Assembly (NCBI GenBank): GCA_002424635.1
Contig: DIKT01000035.1
Location: 6,781-31,068 of the forward strand
Direction of reading: 5' to 3'
Length of the DNA stretch: 24,288 nt
DNA from: Desulfobulbaceae bacterium UBA5611
GTDB taxonomy: Bacteria; Desulfobacterota; Desulfobulbia; Desulfobulbales; Desulfocapsaceae
The notes under the pieces are model-generated. The model saw nothing but the letters and a program-made list of their open reading frames with translations, had not been told where the DNA came from and made no database searches. This document shows positions 6,602 to 13,451 of the stretch, piece by piece; within the stretch, counting starts at the first letter, position 1; each line of letters begins with the position of its first letter. Position numbers and translations under genes: made by a program.

Positions 6602-8194
6602 TCAAGCTGGTTTCGAGACGTCAGACTCAAGGATGCGGAGCAAGGCGCCTCTGTCTTGTTTGCCGTTGGGGGTCACAGGCATCTGCTCGATATGGATAAT
6701 TCTTGATGGTATTGAATAGGCCGGTAAACGCAGCCTCAGTCCTGTTAGAATGGTTGCTGCCTGTATAAGCGAGCCGGCAACAAAGGCCACTATCCCCCTG
6801 ACCGTGCCATCAGTCACCGGCCAGACTACCGCCGCCACCAGCTCTGCCTCGGACAGTTCGCGCAGATGGGTTTCGATTTCCTCAAGCTCGACGCGATGGC
6901 CCAGGATCTTGACCTGATTATCAAGGCGGCCGAGGTGATGGTATCTGCCGGCGGCATCGCAAAAGGCCTGATCACCGGTCAAGTACCAGCGTTTACCATC
7001 AATGATGGGAAATCGGGCCGCCGTCAAGTCATCGGCGTTGAGATAACCTGCGGCCAGCTGCGGCCCGCTCAGGGCCAGTTCTCCAGGTTGGTCGCCGGAT
7101 GCCAGTCGTCTGTCAGCCGTCATGATGGCCGCTTCCAAGCCCGGATGGGGTGTGCCGATGGCCATAATATTGCGCTGCGGGGTCACCGCCAGCGGCTTGG
7201 TGACCAGCTGACTCGACGCCGAGATCGTGACCTCGGTGGGGCCATATAAGTTGAGGATGGCACTATTGGGTGCCGCCTGTTGCCAGAGGTCGACAATGGT
7301 GGTTGGCAATGGTTCCGCCCCCATTATGGTCAAGCGGATATCGGGCAGCACTGCCGGCTGCAGCGCCTTGATCTGTTTGAGCATGCCCACCAGTGAAGGT
7401 ACTGAATTCCAGACCGTAAGCCTGTTGGCCGCCGCAAACTTCACCACATTCATGATCCGGTTCGCCCGCAGGATATGCAAAGAGGCACCTGCCTGCCAGG
7501 TGGTCAACATATTGTGCACCGAAAAATCAAAACTGAGCTCGCTGACGTCCAGGACCCGGTCGTCGGCATCAAGACCGAGCAGTGCCGTTAAAACAGTGAC
7601 ATAGTGCTCGATTGCCCCGGCCGGGATCATGACGCCTTTGGGCAGCCCGGTCGTGCCGGAGGTAAAGATGATGTAGGCCAGATCTTGAGCGTTGATCTGG
7701 ACCGGCGCCGTTAACGGGCTGGGGGTGGGAACGGCATGAAGATCCTGGAATGCAACCTTGGCGTCTGCAAAAGAAGCATGCAACCCCGGCTCCGGCAGCA
7801 ATACCAAAGGCGGGCAGGCCGCCAGTACTTTCTCGCTCAGCAGCCCGGCTCCTCTGTTATCACAGATCAGAGCCGCCAGCTGACATTGTTCCAGAATCGT
7901 AAGCAGGCGCTCTTCCGGCGATTTCAGACTTATCGGGATATATGTTCCGCCGGCCCAGCTTGCTCCCAAAAGACCGGTGCAGGCATCAATACTCTGTGAA
8001 GCAAGAATGCCGACTCGCGGCCGGAACCCCTGATTGATGGCCCAGGCCGGGCTGCGGCTCAGCTGTCCGGCCACACCTCCGGCCCGTTGGGCCAGCTCAC
8101 CGTAAGACAGCTCCTGCCCCTCGCAGCTTATGGCTAAACGATCAGGGTGGCGCCGCTGGTGCTCATAAACTGCGTTGGCAATATTGAATCCCAC
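6602..8194 (-). CDS. Amino-acid adenylating enzyme (DltA-like AMP-forming ligase)
   Basis: 530 residues, a single stand-alone adenylation domain. Core motifs are in order: A3 YIIFTSGTTGLPKG (174-187), A4 FDFS (222-225), A5 NLYGPTE (315-321), A7 YLTGD (404-408), A8 GRLDNQVKILGHRVELEEIE (422-441) and A10 PNGKQDR with catalytic K512. D223 corresponds to the Asp that holds the substrate amino group in amino-acid-activating domains, so the substrate is probably an amino acid. In DltA the motif near the alanine methyl reads FCGE, and its Cys gives D-alanine selectivity. Here the aligned motif is MGAE (291-294), so D-alanine is not assured. It likely loads the carrier protein encoded 37 bp upstream. 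GTG start at 8194 after AGGAA. It is the last gene of the MBOAT - carrier - ligase operon. Confidence 0.88.
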   Translation of the reverse strand: MGFNIANAVYEHQRRHPDRLAISCEGQELSYGELAQRAGGVAGQLSRSPAWAINQGFRPRVGILASQSIDACTGLLGASWAGGTYIPISLKSPEERLLTILEQCQLAALICDNRGAGLLSEKVLAACPPLVLLPEPGLHASFADAKVAFQDLHAVPTPSPLTAPVQINAQDLAYIIFTSGTTGLPKGVMIPAGAIEHYVTVLTALLGLDADDRVLDVSELSFDFSVHNMLTTWQAGASLHILRANRIMNVVKFAAANRLTVWNSVPSLVGMLKQIKALQPAVLPDIRLTIMGAEPLPTTIVDLWQQAAPNSAILNLYGPTEVTISASSQLVTKPLAVTPQRNIMAIGTPHPGLEAAIMTADRRLASGDQPGELALSGPQLAAGYLNADDLTAARFPIIDGKRWYLTGDQAFCDAAGRYHHLGRLDNQVKILGHRVELEEIETHLRELSEAELVAAVVWPVTDGTVRGIVAFVAGSLIQAATILTGLRLRLPAYSIPSRIIHIEQMPVTPNGKQDRGALLRILESDVSKPA

Positions 8195-8231
8195 TATATT
8201 TCCTATTCAAGACACCTTTAAACTCAACAAG

Positions 8232-8468
8232 TCAGCGGCTGATGAGGCGCATCATACTGGTGAGCGAATCAACATCATTTTGATCAAATCCCTGTTCAGC
8301 CAGATCAAGGCCAAACTCCTCCTCGAGAAAAACTACTATTCGTAAGACCGCCTGAGAATCAAGAAGACCACTGGTCACCAGCAAATCATCATCGCCGAAT
8401 TCCGGGCCTTGACCATAATCAGCCAGGAGTTGCCGCAGAAAGGTCTGCACCTTCTTTTTGTTATCCAT
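8232..8468 (-). CDS. Acyl/aminoacyl carrier protein
   Basis: 78 residues, an acidic four-helix carrier protein. The phosphopantetheine attachment site is S38 in SGLLDSQAVLRIV; the usual DSL/DSM motif is here DSQ. The downstream acidic helix VVFLEEEFGLDL and the segment NDVDSLTSMMRLI are typical of carrier proteins of the DltC/PCP type. It would accept an activated amino acid from the ligase at 6602-8194 and present it to the membrane protein at 8478-9929. ATG at 8468 with AAGGTGA 4 bases upstream. Only 9 bp separate it from the MBOAT-like stop and 37 bp from the ligase start, so the three genes form one operon. It is unlikely to be the fatty-acid ACP, which has a GADSLD site and sits in a fab cluster. 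Confidence 0.88.
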   Translation of the reverse strand: MDNKKKVQTFLRQLLADYGQGPEFGDDDLLVTSGLLDSQAVLRIVVFLEEEFGLDLAEQGFDQNDVDSLTSMMRLISR

Positions 8469-8477
8469 AGCGTCACC

Positions 8478-9929
8478 TTATGACAGGTAAATATTAAACA
8501 GTTTCAGCACAAAAACGAAGTGATCCGTCAAGGTCAATTTGGTATCGGTACTATCAAAGACCGACAGCAGGCAATAAAAGCCGACCACATAGACTGGGGT
8601 TATGATGTTTCTTCTGGTCCAGGTCATTTCTGTTGCTCGTTTTTTTTCATAGAGCTGGGATAGACTGATGGCCAGACTCAAGACCAGAGCATAGAACATA
8701 TAAATACGAAACGACATGAGCGCCAGCCAAAAGCCCTGGTTGGCAATGGCACTCGTGTTACGCAGAAAATGGTATAAGACATTGCCAAAACCGGCGGCGG
8801 CAAAAGTGGCAAAAAACAGGCGAATTCTGGGCCATTTTTTGAAATAGCGCAAAAAGGCCGGGTAAAAAAAATTATCCACCAGCAACTCTTTGAAATAATA
8901 ATAAAATCTATTCCAGAAATCGGCGATACTAACTGATCTTAATGGATTACGGGTGTTTCTTAAGGCGTTATAGCCGGCCATACGGCAACCGGCAATGATG
9001 ACATGGCCCCATACCGAAAACCACAGTAAGCGCAGAAAAAAATTAGCCACGAGCGCCGACCAGTTGGTGTACCACGAGAAATGCCCTGTCACGTCGTGCA
9101 GCACCGCCTGCAGGGTTGGCAGCCCCAGTGACCAGGACAAACCTAAAAAAGGCGGACCGGCAGTGCCATAGAAAAGCTGCCGCAGCACTTTTTCCAGGAG
9201 AGCCAGCAGCAGCGCCCAGTACAGTAACTTTAGACCTTTGAGTTGGCTGATCGCCAATTGGGCCGCATTTTTGGCCTCAATCTTGCGTAAATAGGCGGCC
9301 CCCTTAGGAAAAGGAGTGATGGAACCGCCCCAAAAAGGAAAGTAATGGCCGGCTTGAAGAGCCAGATGAGGGGTCTCTGCTTGATGGCGGTCCAATAAGG
9401 TATAATTAAAAAACCAGATATATTTACCGAGTACCACCAGAAATGCCCACAGATAGAGGTCATGCGGGCCGGGAAAAGGCAGATTGGTGGCCAGTAGCAG
9501 CAGGAGGATATAAAAAATCAATAAATTTCTGACTGGCCGTCTGGCGTACCATCTGTCCTTATTCTGCTGGACCGCCGTATAATAAGCCGCAAAAAAAATG
9601 AGAACCGCAGCCATAATCAGCGGTTTATTTAAAAAAGCAGCAGAGTAATGCTGCTGGCGAATGAACCAGGGAATCTCCACATTGGGCCAATTAGCCCAAT
9701 AAAGAGAGACCAAGGTCGCGATAACCAGCAATATGGACCGGAATTGCGGCAGAAAGGTCATCGCCGCCAGAAAGGCAGACAGCTGCAACCAGCTATCACT
9801 ACGGACAGAAAGCCCGGCGGCAAACAGAGTAAGCAGCAGGCTTTTGCCCGGCACAGTTTGGGCAAAAGCTACTATCCGGGGATAGGTCTCAAGCGGGGGA
9901 ATAAGCCTGAAAGCAGCCAGCCTGACCAT
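8478..9929 (-). CDS. Divergent MBOAT-like polytopic membrane protein (DltB-like)
   Basis: 483 residues with about ten hydrophobic segments, so an integral inner-membrane protein. Residues 332-357 (SVSIADFWNRFYYYFKELLV and onward to FFYP) resemble the conserved MBOAT segment 'S-x-x-DFW-x-R-x-xx'. H387 in GNVLYHFLRN is the best candidate for the MBOAT catalytic His, though the classic WHG context is absent. MBOAT proteins transfer acyl or aminoacyl groups to hydroxyls; DltB moves D-alanine from DltC across the membrane. The link to carrier and ligase genes 9 bp downstream supports an analogous acyl-transfer role. No DltD is seen in the window. The ATG at 9929 lacks a good Shine-Dalgarno, so the start is uncertain. 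The MBOAT call rests on weak motifs and context. Confidence 0.65.
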   Translation of the reverse strand: MVRLAAFRLIPPLETYPRIVAFAQTVPGKSLLLTLFAAGLSVRSDSWLQLSAFLAAMTFLPQFRSILLVIATLVSLYWANWPNVEIPWFIRQQHYSAAFLNKPLIMAAVLIFFAAYYTAVQQNKDRWYARRPVRNLLIFYILLLLLATNLPFPGPHDLYLWAFLVVLGKYIWFFNYTLLDRHQAETPHLALQAGHYFPFWGGSITPFPKGAAYLRKIEAKNAAQLAISQLKGLKLLYWALLLALLEKVLRQLFYGTAGPPFLGLSWSLGLPTLQAVLHDVTGHFSWYTNWSALVANFFLRLLWFSVWGHVIIAGCRMAGYNALRNTRNPLRSVSIADFWNRFYYYFKELLVDNFFYPAFLRYFKKWPRIRLFFATFAAAGFGNVLYHFLRNTSAIANQGFWLALMSFRIYMFYALVLSLAISLSQLYEKKRATEMTWTRRNIITPVYVVGFYCLLSVFDSTDTKLTLTDHFVFVLKLFNIYLS

Positions 9930-10210
9930 GCTGTCTATTTATATAACCAGCAGAGTCAGCCGACAAGAATAAACCATATTTATCTTTAATAATATCATAT
10001 TGTTAAACAATGGTTTAAATCTAACAAAGCAGCCTCTGAGCTCGACTGCATTATATTATAGGCAATTTGTTAATATTAAAAGAATTAGCACAGGCATTCT
10101 TAAAAGAAAAGGTAATTTTGCAGCCTGAGAACGGAGGCTCGTGCAAGCTAACTCTTCATTGTAAGAGCCGCTATAACGCTAAGTGGTGATGGGTTTGTTA
10201 TCGGAAAAAA
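9930..10210. other. AT-rich intergenic region upstream of the MBOAT-ACP-ligase operon
   Basis: 281 bases without a credible gene. It separates the exonuclease stop (10211) from the operon start (9929), both on the minus strand. It contains a perfect minus-strand TATAAT at 10055-10060, about 125 bases before the MBOAT-like start, but no good -35 partner. Nearer 10211 are two short inverted repeats, CTCTT-(6)-AAGAG near 10149-10164 and AGCCT-(8)-AGGCT near 10122-10139, which could be a weak terminator for the exonuclease gene. Confidence 0.4.
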
Positions 10211-10828
10211 TCAAAGACCATGTTCTTGCGTAAACAGGGACTGGGCTCTGGCCTTGGAAATGCGGCATAGTTTCTGGATGGCCTCCAAAGACAGCTCCGA
10301 GAGACCGGCGAGCTTTTTCACATCCTCAATCATGGCCACCCACAGACGGGCGGTCATCTCGGCATCAGCGGCGGCCCGATGAAAAACTCCTTCGCTGTGC
10401 AGCTTTTTATATCGGATCAGCGCTTCCAGTTTATGACTGCTAATATGGGGATAGATGCGCCGGGCGGTCAGAAGAGTGCAGGCCATTTCGTTCGTTCTGA
10501 TCCTGTCGATCCGGGCCAGCTCGGCATCAAGGAAACGGGCATCAAAAGTGGCATTATGGGCCACCAGAGGATGCTGGCCGATAAAATCGGCAAATGCCGT
10601 CATCACCTCGGCACAACGCGGCGCGCGGCGCACCATGGCATTGCTGATACCAGTCAGACCCTGAATAAAGGGGCTCACCGGGATGCCTGGATTCATCAGG
10701 CTCTGAAAGCGATCAATGATCTGGCCATCTTGCAGCAGCACCGCCCCAATCTCAATGGCCCGGTCGCCGCGGCCAGGTGACAGACCAGTAGTCTCAAAAT
10801 CAAACACGATGACCGGAAATTTGCCCAT
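10211..10828 (-). CDS. DnaQ-like 3'-5' exonuclease (DEDDh)
   Basis: 205 residues. All five catalytic positions of the DEDDh exonuclease family are visible: D10 and E12 in VFDFETTG, D96 in HNATFDARFL, and H150 and D155 in FHRAAADAEMT. This fold removes nucleotides 3'-5' from DNA or RNA with two metal ions. Members include the Pol III epsilon proofreading subunit, RNase T and many stand-alone exonucleases. The short tail of about 35 residues after the domain has no clear clamp-binding motif, so it may be a stand-alone repair exonuclease rather than the replicative epsilon. The ATG at 10828 is preceded by AGGGA with about 9 bases of spacing. The gene follows the Fsr-like transporter by 41 bp on the same strand, without an obvious functional link. 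Confidence 0.88.
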   Translation of the reverse strand: MGKFPVIVFDFETTGLSPGRGDRAIEIGAVLLQDGQIIDRFQSLMNPGIPVSPFIQGLTGISNAMVRRAPRCAEVMTAFADFIGQHPLVAHNATFDARFLDAELARIDRIRTNEMACTLLTARRIYPHISSHKLEALIRYKKLHSEGVFHRAAADAEMTARLWVAMIEDVKKLAGLSELSLEAIQKLCRISKARAQSLFTQEHGL

Positions 10829-10869
10829 AGATCAATGTCCCTGGTTATAAGATAGCCCTGGCCAGGAAA

Positions 10870-12105
10870 TCATAGGGCCAGTCGTTTTCGCCGTCCGGAT
10901 TCCGTTTCCAGATCCGGCAGGAAAACAGCCAGCAGACCAATGGCCGGCAGAAAGGCACACAGTTGATATATATAGATAAGATTGGTCATATCAGCAAGAT
11001 AACCAAGCACTGCGGCTCCGATGCCACCCATGCCAAAGGCGAATCCAAACGACATGCCGGCCACCGTACCGACCCGCGCCGGCAGGAGTTCCTGGGCATA
11101 GACCACAATCGCCGGAAAAGCAGAGGCCAGGATCATACCGATGGGCACACTGAGTACCCCCGTCCAGAACAAATTAGCGTAAGGCAGGGCCAGCGTAAAA
11201 GGCAGCACCCCCAGGATCGACACCCAGATTACCACCTTGCGGCCAAAACGATCACCGATCGGACCGCCGGCCAGGGTCCCGACCGCCACCGCGCCAAAGA
11301 AGGCAAACAGATGGAGCTGGGCGCTTTGGACCGGTAGCTGGAATTTAGCCATCAGGTAGAAGATATAATAGCTGGAGATGCTGGCCATATAGAAAAACTT
11401 GGAGAACATCAAGCCCAGCAGCACCGCCAGGGCCAGCGCGATCTTGCCCCGGGGCAGCCGCACAGGGGGCGGACTGGCCGCAGCCCGTGCCTGCAGGCGC
11501 CTCAAACCGTGCGCCTTGTACCAGTGGCCGACTTTGATCAGCAGGTATATACCGAGCATGGCGGCCAGCGAAAACCAGACCAGACTGGTCTGGCCATGCC
11601 GCAAGACAATAAGGGCAGCCAGCAAGGGCCCGATAGCCGATCCCGCATTGCCGCCGACCTGAAACATCGACTGGGCCAGACCATGCCGTCCTCCCGAGGC
11701 CATCCGCGCCACCCGTGATGATTCCGGATGAAATACCGACGAGCCGGTGCCGACCAGCGCCGCCGCCAATAATAAGACCGGATAACTGCCTGCCTGGGAA
11801 AACAGCACCAGACCCAGCAGGGTAAGTCCCATACCCAGGGCCAGGGAATAAGGCCGCGGATTGCGATCAATATAGAAACCGACCAGCGGCTGCAGGATAG
11901 AGGCCGTACCCTGGAAAGTAAGCGTAATCACGCCGATCTGGGCGAAACTCAAACCATAATTACTCTGCAGCAGCGGATAGATCGCTGACAACAGAGTCTG
12001 CATCATATCATTGAGCAAATGACAGACACTGATCATCACCAAAATGGTAAAAGCTGTCTGTTCGGCTGGCGTCTGAGTAGTTATACGGGGCAAGGTCACG
12101 GTCAT
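10870..12105 (-). CDS. MFS efflux transporter, fosmidomycin-resistance (Fsr)-like
   Basis: 411 residues, with about 12 predicted membrane helices, close to the 406 of E. coli Fsr. Features of the Fsr branch are seen: an N-terminal CHLLNDMMQTLLSAIYPLL helix, SFAQIGVITLTFQGTASILQ, the loop GFYIDRNPRP in place of the usual MFS motif A, and VGTGSSVFHPESSRVARMAS. The second half has the mirror loop GGPIGDRFGRKV, a good motif A. It would be a proton-driven drug or metabolite exporter of the inner membrane; the substrate is not predictable. The ATG at 12105 is preferred over an in-frame TTG at 12144, because the TTG lies inside the terminator hairpin of the upstream gene. The Shine-Dalgarno is poor. 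Confidence 0.88.
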   Translation of the reverse strand: MTVTLPRITTQTPAEQTAFTILVMISVCHLLNDMMQTLLSAIYPLLQSNYGLSFAQIGVITLTFQGTASILQPLVGFYIDRNPRPYSLALGMGLTLLGLVLFSQAGSYPVLLLAAALVGTGSSVFHPESSRVARMASGGRHGLAQSMFQVGGNAGSAIGPLLAALIVLRHGQTSLVWFSLAAMLGIYLLIKVGHWYKAHGLRRLQARAAASPPPVRLPRGKIALALAVLLGLMFSKFFYMASISSYYIFYLMAKFQLPVQSAQLHLFAFFGAVAVGTLAGGPIGDRFGRKVVIWVSILGVLPFTLALPYANLFWTGVLSVPIGMILASAFPAIVVYAQELLPARVGTVAGMSFGFAFGMGGIGAAVLGYLADMTNLIYIYQLCAFLPAIGLLAVFLPDLETESGRRKRLAL

Positions 12106-12130
12106 TCCATTATGGCGGTGCTGACAAGAT

Positions 12131-12197
12131 AAAAAAAAGAGCAATAAGCAGCCGGCTCCCGAGTGTCACACTCTTCGGCCGGCTCCTTACTGCTCTT
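12131..12197 (-). terminator. Rho-independent terminator after the CAP gene
   Basis: On the minus strand a long imperfect stem (arms at about 12138-12158 and 12177-12197, roughly 18 of 21 positions pairing, with GCCGGCT at its core) is followed directly by eight T residues (12131-12138 read in reverse). It begins a few bases after the CAP stop at 12202 and would end the DedA-CAP transcript before the transporter gene. Confidence 0.85.
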
Positions 12198-12201
12198 GCA
12201 T

Positions 12202-12771
12202 TCAATAAGGTTTCTGACGCAAAAAATTACCGGGAGGATCATAGTTACAGACAACAATCAGCCGACCGCGGCACAAGCCGGCGGCACAACCTATCTTCCT
12301 GGTATTATGCCAGACCATCTGGGTGTAATGACCAATAGCGGCGGCCCGAGCCGCCTGCAGCACTTCCCCTGCCCGGTAGTTGTTTTTCTCTTTGGCCCAG
12401 GCCATGACCGCATTTGAGGTATCATAAAAGTTAGCGGTCCCGATATAGAGATTCTCACCATATAGCTGCTGCCACTTGCCGCTACCGGGCCGATGCTCCA
12501 TGCCGCACCGGGTCGAGGCCAGATGATCAGCCCAGAGCTGAGCATAATCGGCCAGCTCAGCTGACCAGGCTAAGGGCTCCACGCCAACCTCGGCCCGGGT
12601 CTGATTGTGGAGAGCTAGTATCTGTAAGGTCTCGGGCAGTGACAGACGGGATCCCAAGCTGTCATTACAGGGCGGACCGGACTCGGCATAAGCAGCCAAA
12701 ACCGTAACCAGCAGCAGAAAGATGGCAGCACCAAGGACAGGTTGATGATCATAGCGCCTGCTCCTTCGCAC
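12202..12771 (-). CDS. Secreted CAP/SCP-PR1 domain protein
   Basis: 189 residues from a GTG at 12771. A signal peptide is evident: a basic start VRRSRRYDHQ, a hydrophobic core VLGAAIFLLLVTVLAAYA and a likely cleavage after AYA. The mature CAP domain shows ILALHNQTRAEVGVEPLAWS, GENLY, the motif GHYTQMVWHNTRKIGCA and the terminal VVCNYDPPGNF, all hallmarks of SCP/PR-1 proteins. Bacterial CAP proteins are exported and some bind lipids; a specific role is unknown. The start is uncertain: GTG 12771 has GAAGAG 9 bases upstream and lies 1 base after the DedA stop (coupling), while GTG 12780 in the same frame overlaps DedA. A strong AAGGAG-ATG at 12752 is out of frame. It is co-transcribed with dedA and ends at a strong terminator. 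Confidence 0.87.
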   Translation of the reverse strand: MRRSRRYDHQPVLGAAIFLLLVTVLAAYAESGPPCNDSLGSRLSLPETLQILALHNQTRAEVGVEPLAWSAELADYAQLWADHLASTRCGMEHRPGSGKWQQLYGENLYIGTANFYDTSNAVMAWAKEKNNYRAGEVLQAARAAAIGHYTQMVWHNTRKIGCAAGLCRGRLIVVCNYDPPGNFLRQKPY

Positions 12772-12772
12772 C

Positions 12773-13384
12773 TCACACACTCTTCTGTTTATCTCTCTTT
12801 GGCTGCCACTTGATATAAATTACGATCAGTACGGCTGACAAGGCAAGAACCCCATACAGGGCCTGTTGAGAATACTGCATGATCAAGGCCTGATTACTGC
12901 CGACGAAATAACCGATCAAGGTCAGAATCGTCACCCAAATGCCGGCCCCCAACATGGTATAAAAAGCAAATTTCAGATGATTCATCCCGGCCAGGCCGGC
13001 CGGCAGTGAGATCAATTGCCGCACTGCCGGCAGCAGACGGCCGATAAAGGTTGAAATCTCGCCATGCCTCAGGAAATAGGCCTCCACCTTCATGAATTTT
13101 TCTTCGCCGATCAAGACATAATGGCCATACTTCAAGATAAGCGGCCGTCCCAGATAGCGGGCCCCGAAATAATTGATATAGGCCCCCCCGAGGCTGCCCA
13201 GGAGGCCGGAGAGAATGACCAGCGCCATATTCATCTCCCCGGCATGAATAAGATAACCGGCCGGAATCATCACCAACTCACTGGGAAAGGGGATAAACGA
13301 GCTTTCGATGGCCATCAGGGAAAAAATCCCCAGATAGCCCATGGCCCCGATGCTCTCCACCAGCCAGTTAATCGCACTATACAT
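12773..13384 (-). CDS. DedA family inner-membrane protein
   Basis: 203 residues with the DedA family pattern: ESSFIPFPSELVMIPAGYL near residues 27-45 (the conserved E and FxPxPSE), GSLGGAYINYFGARYLGRP, and the motif GRLLPAVRQLISLPAGLAGM, whose arginines are needed in characterised members. DedA proteins are polytopic inner-membrane proteins related to SNARE-associated/TMEM41-type scramblases. They are linked to undecaprenyl-phosphate or phospholipid translocation and to proton-motive-force homeostasis. ATG at 13384 with GGAG and 8 bases of spacing. It is the first gene of a two-gene unit with the CAP gene, 67 bp downstream of clpA on the same strand. Family assignment is firm; the transported lipid is unknown. 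Confidence 0.9.
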   Translation of the reverse strand: MYSAINWLVESIGAMGYLGIFSLMAIESSFIPFPSELVMIPAGYLIHAGEMNMALVILSGLLGSLGGAYINYFGARYLGRPLILKYGHYVLIGEEKFMKVEAYFLRHGEISTFIGRLLPAVRQLISLPAGLAGMNHLKFAFYTMLGAGIWVTILTLIGYFVGSNQALIMQYSQQALYGVLALSAVLIVIYIKWQPKRDKQKSV

Positions 13385-13451
13385 CTGATGACTCCAGTTT
13401 ATACCTTGGTTAAATTAATCTCGGGCCTTGCTTTACTACAGACCTATTACC

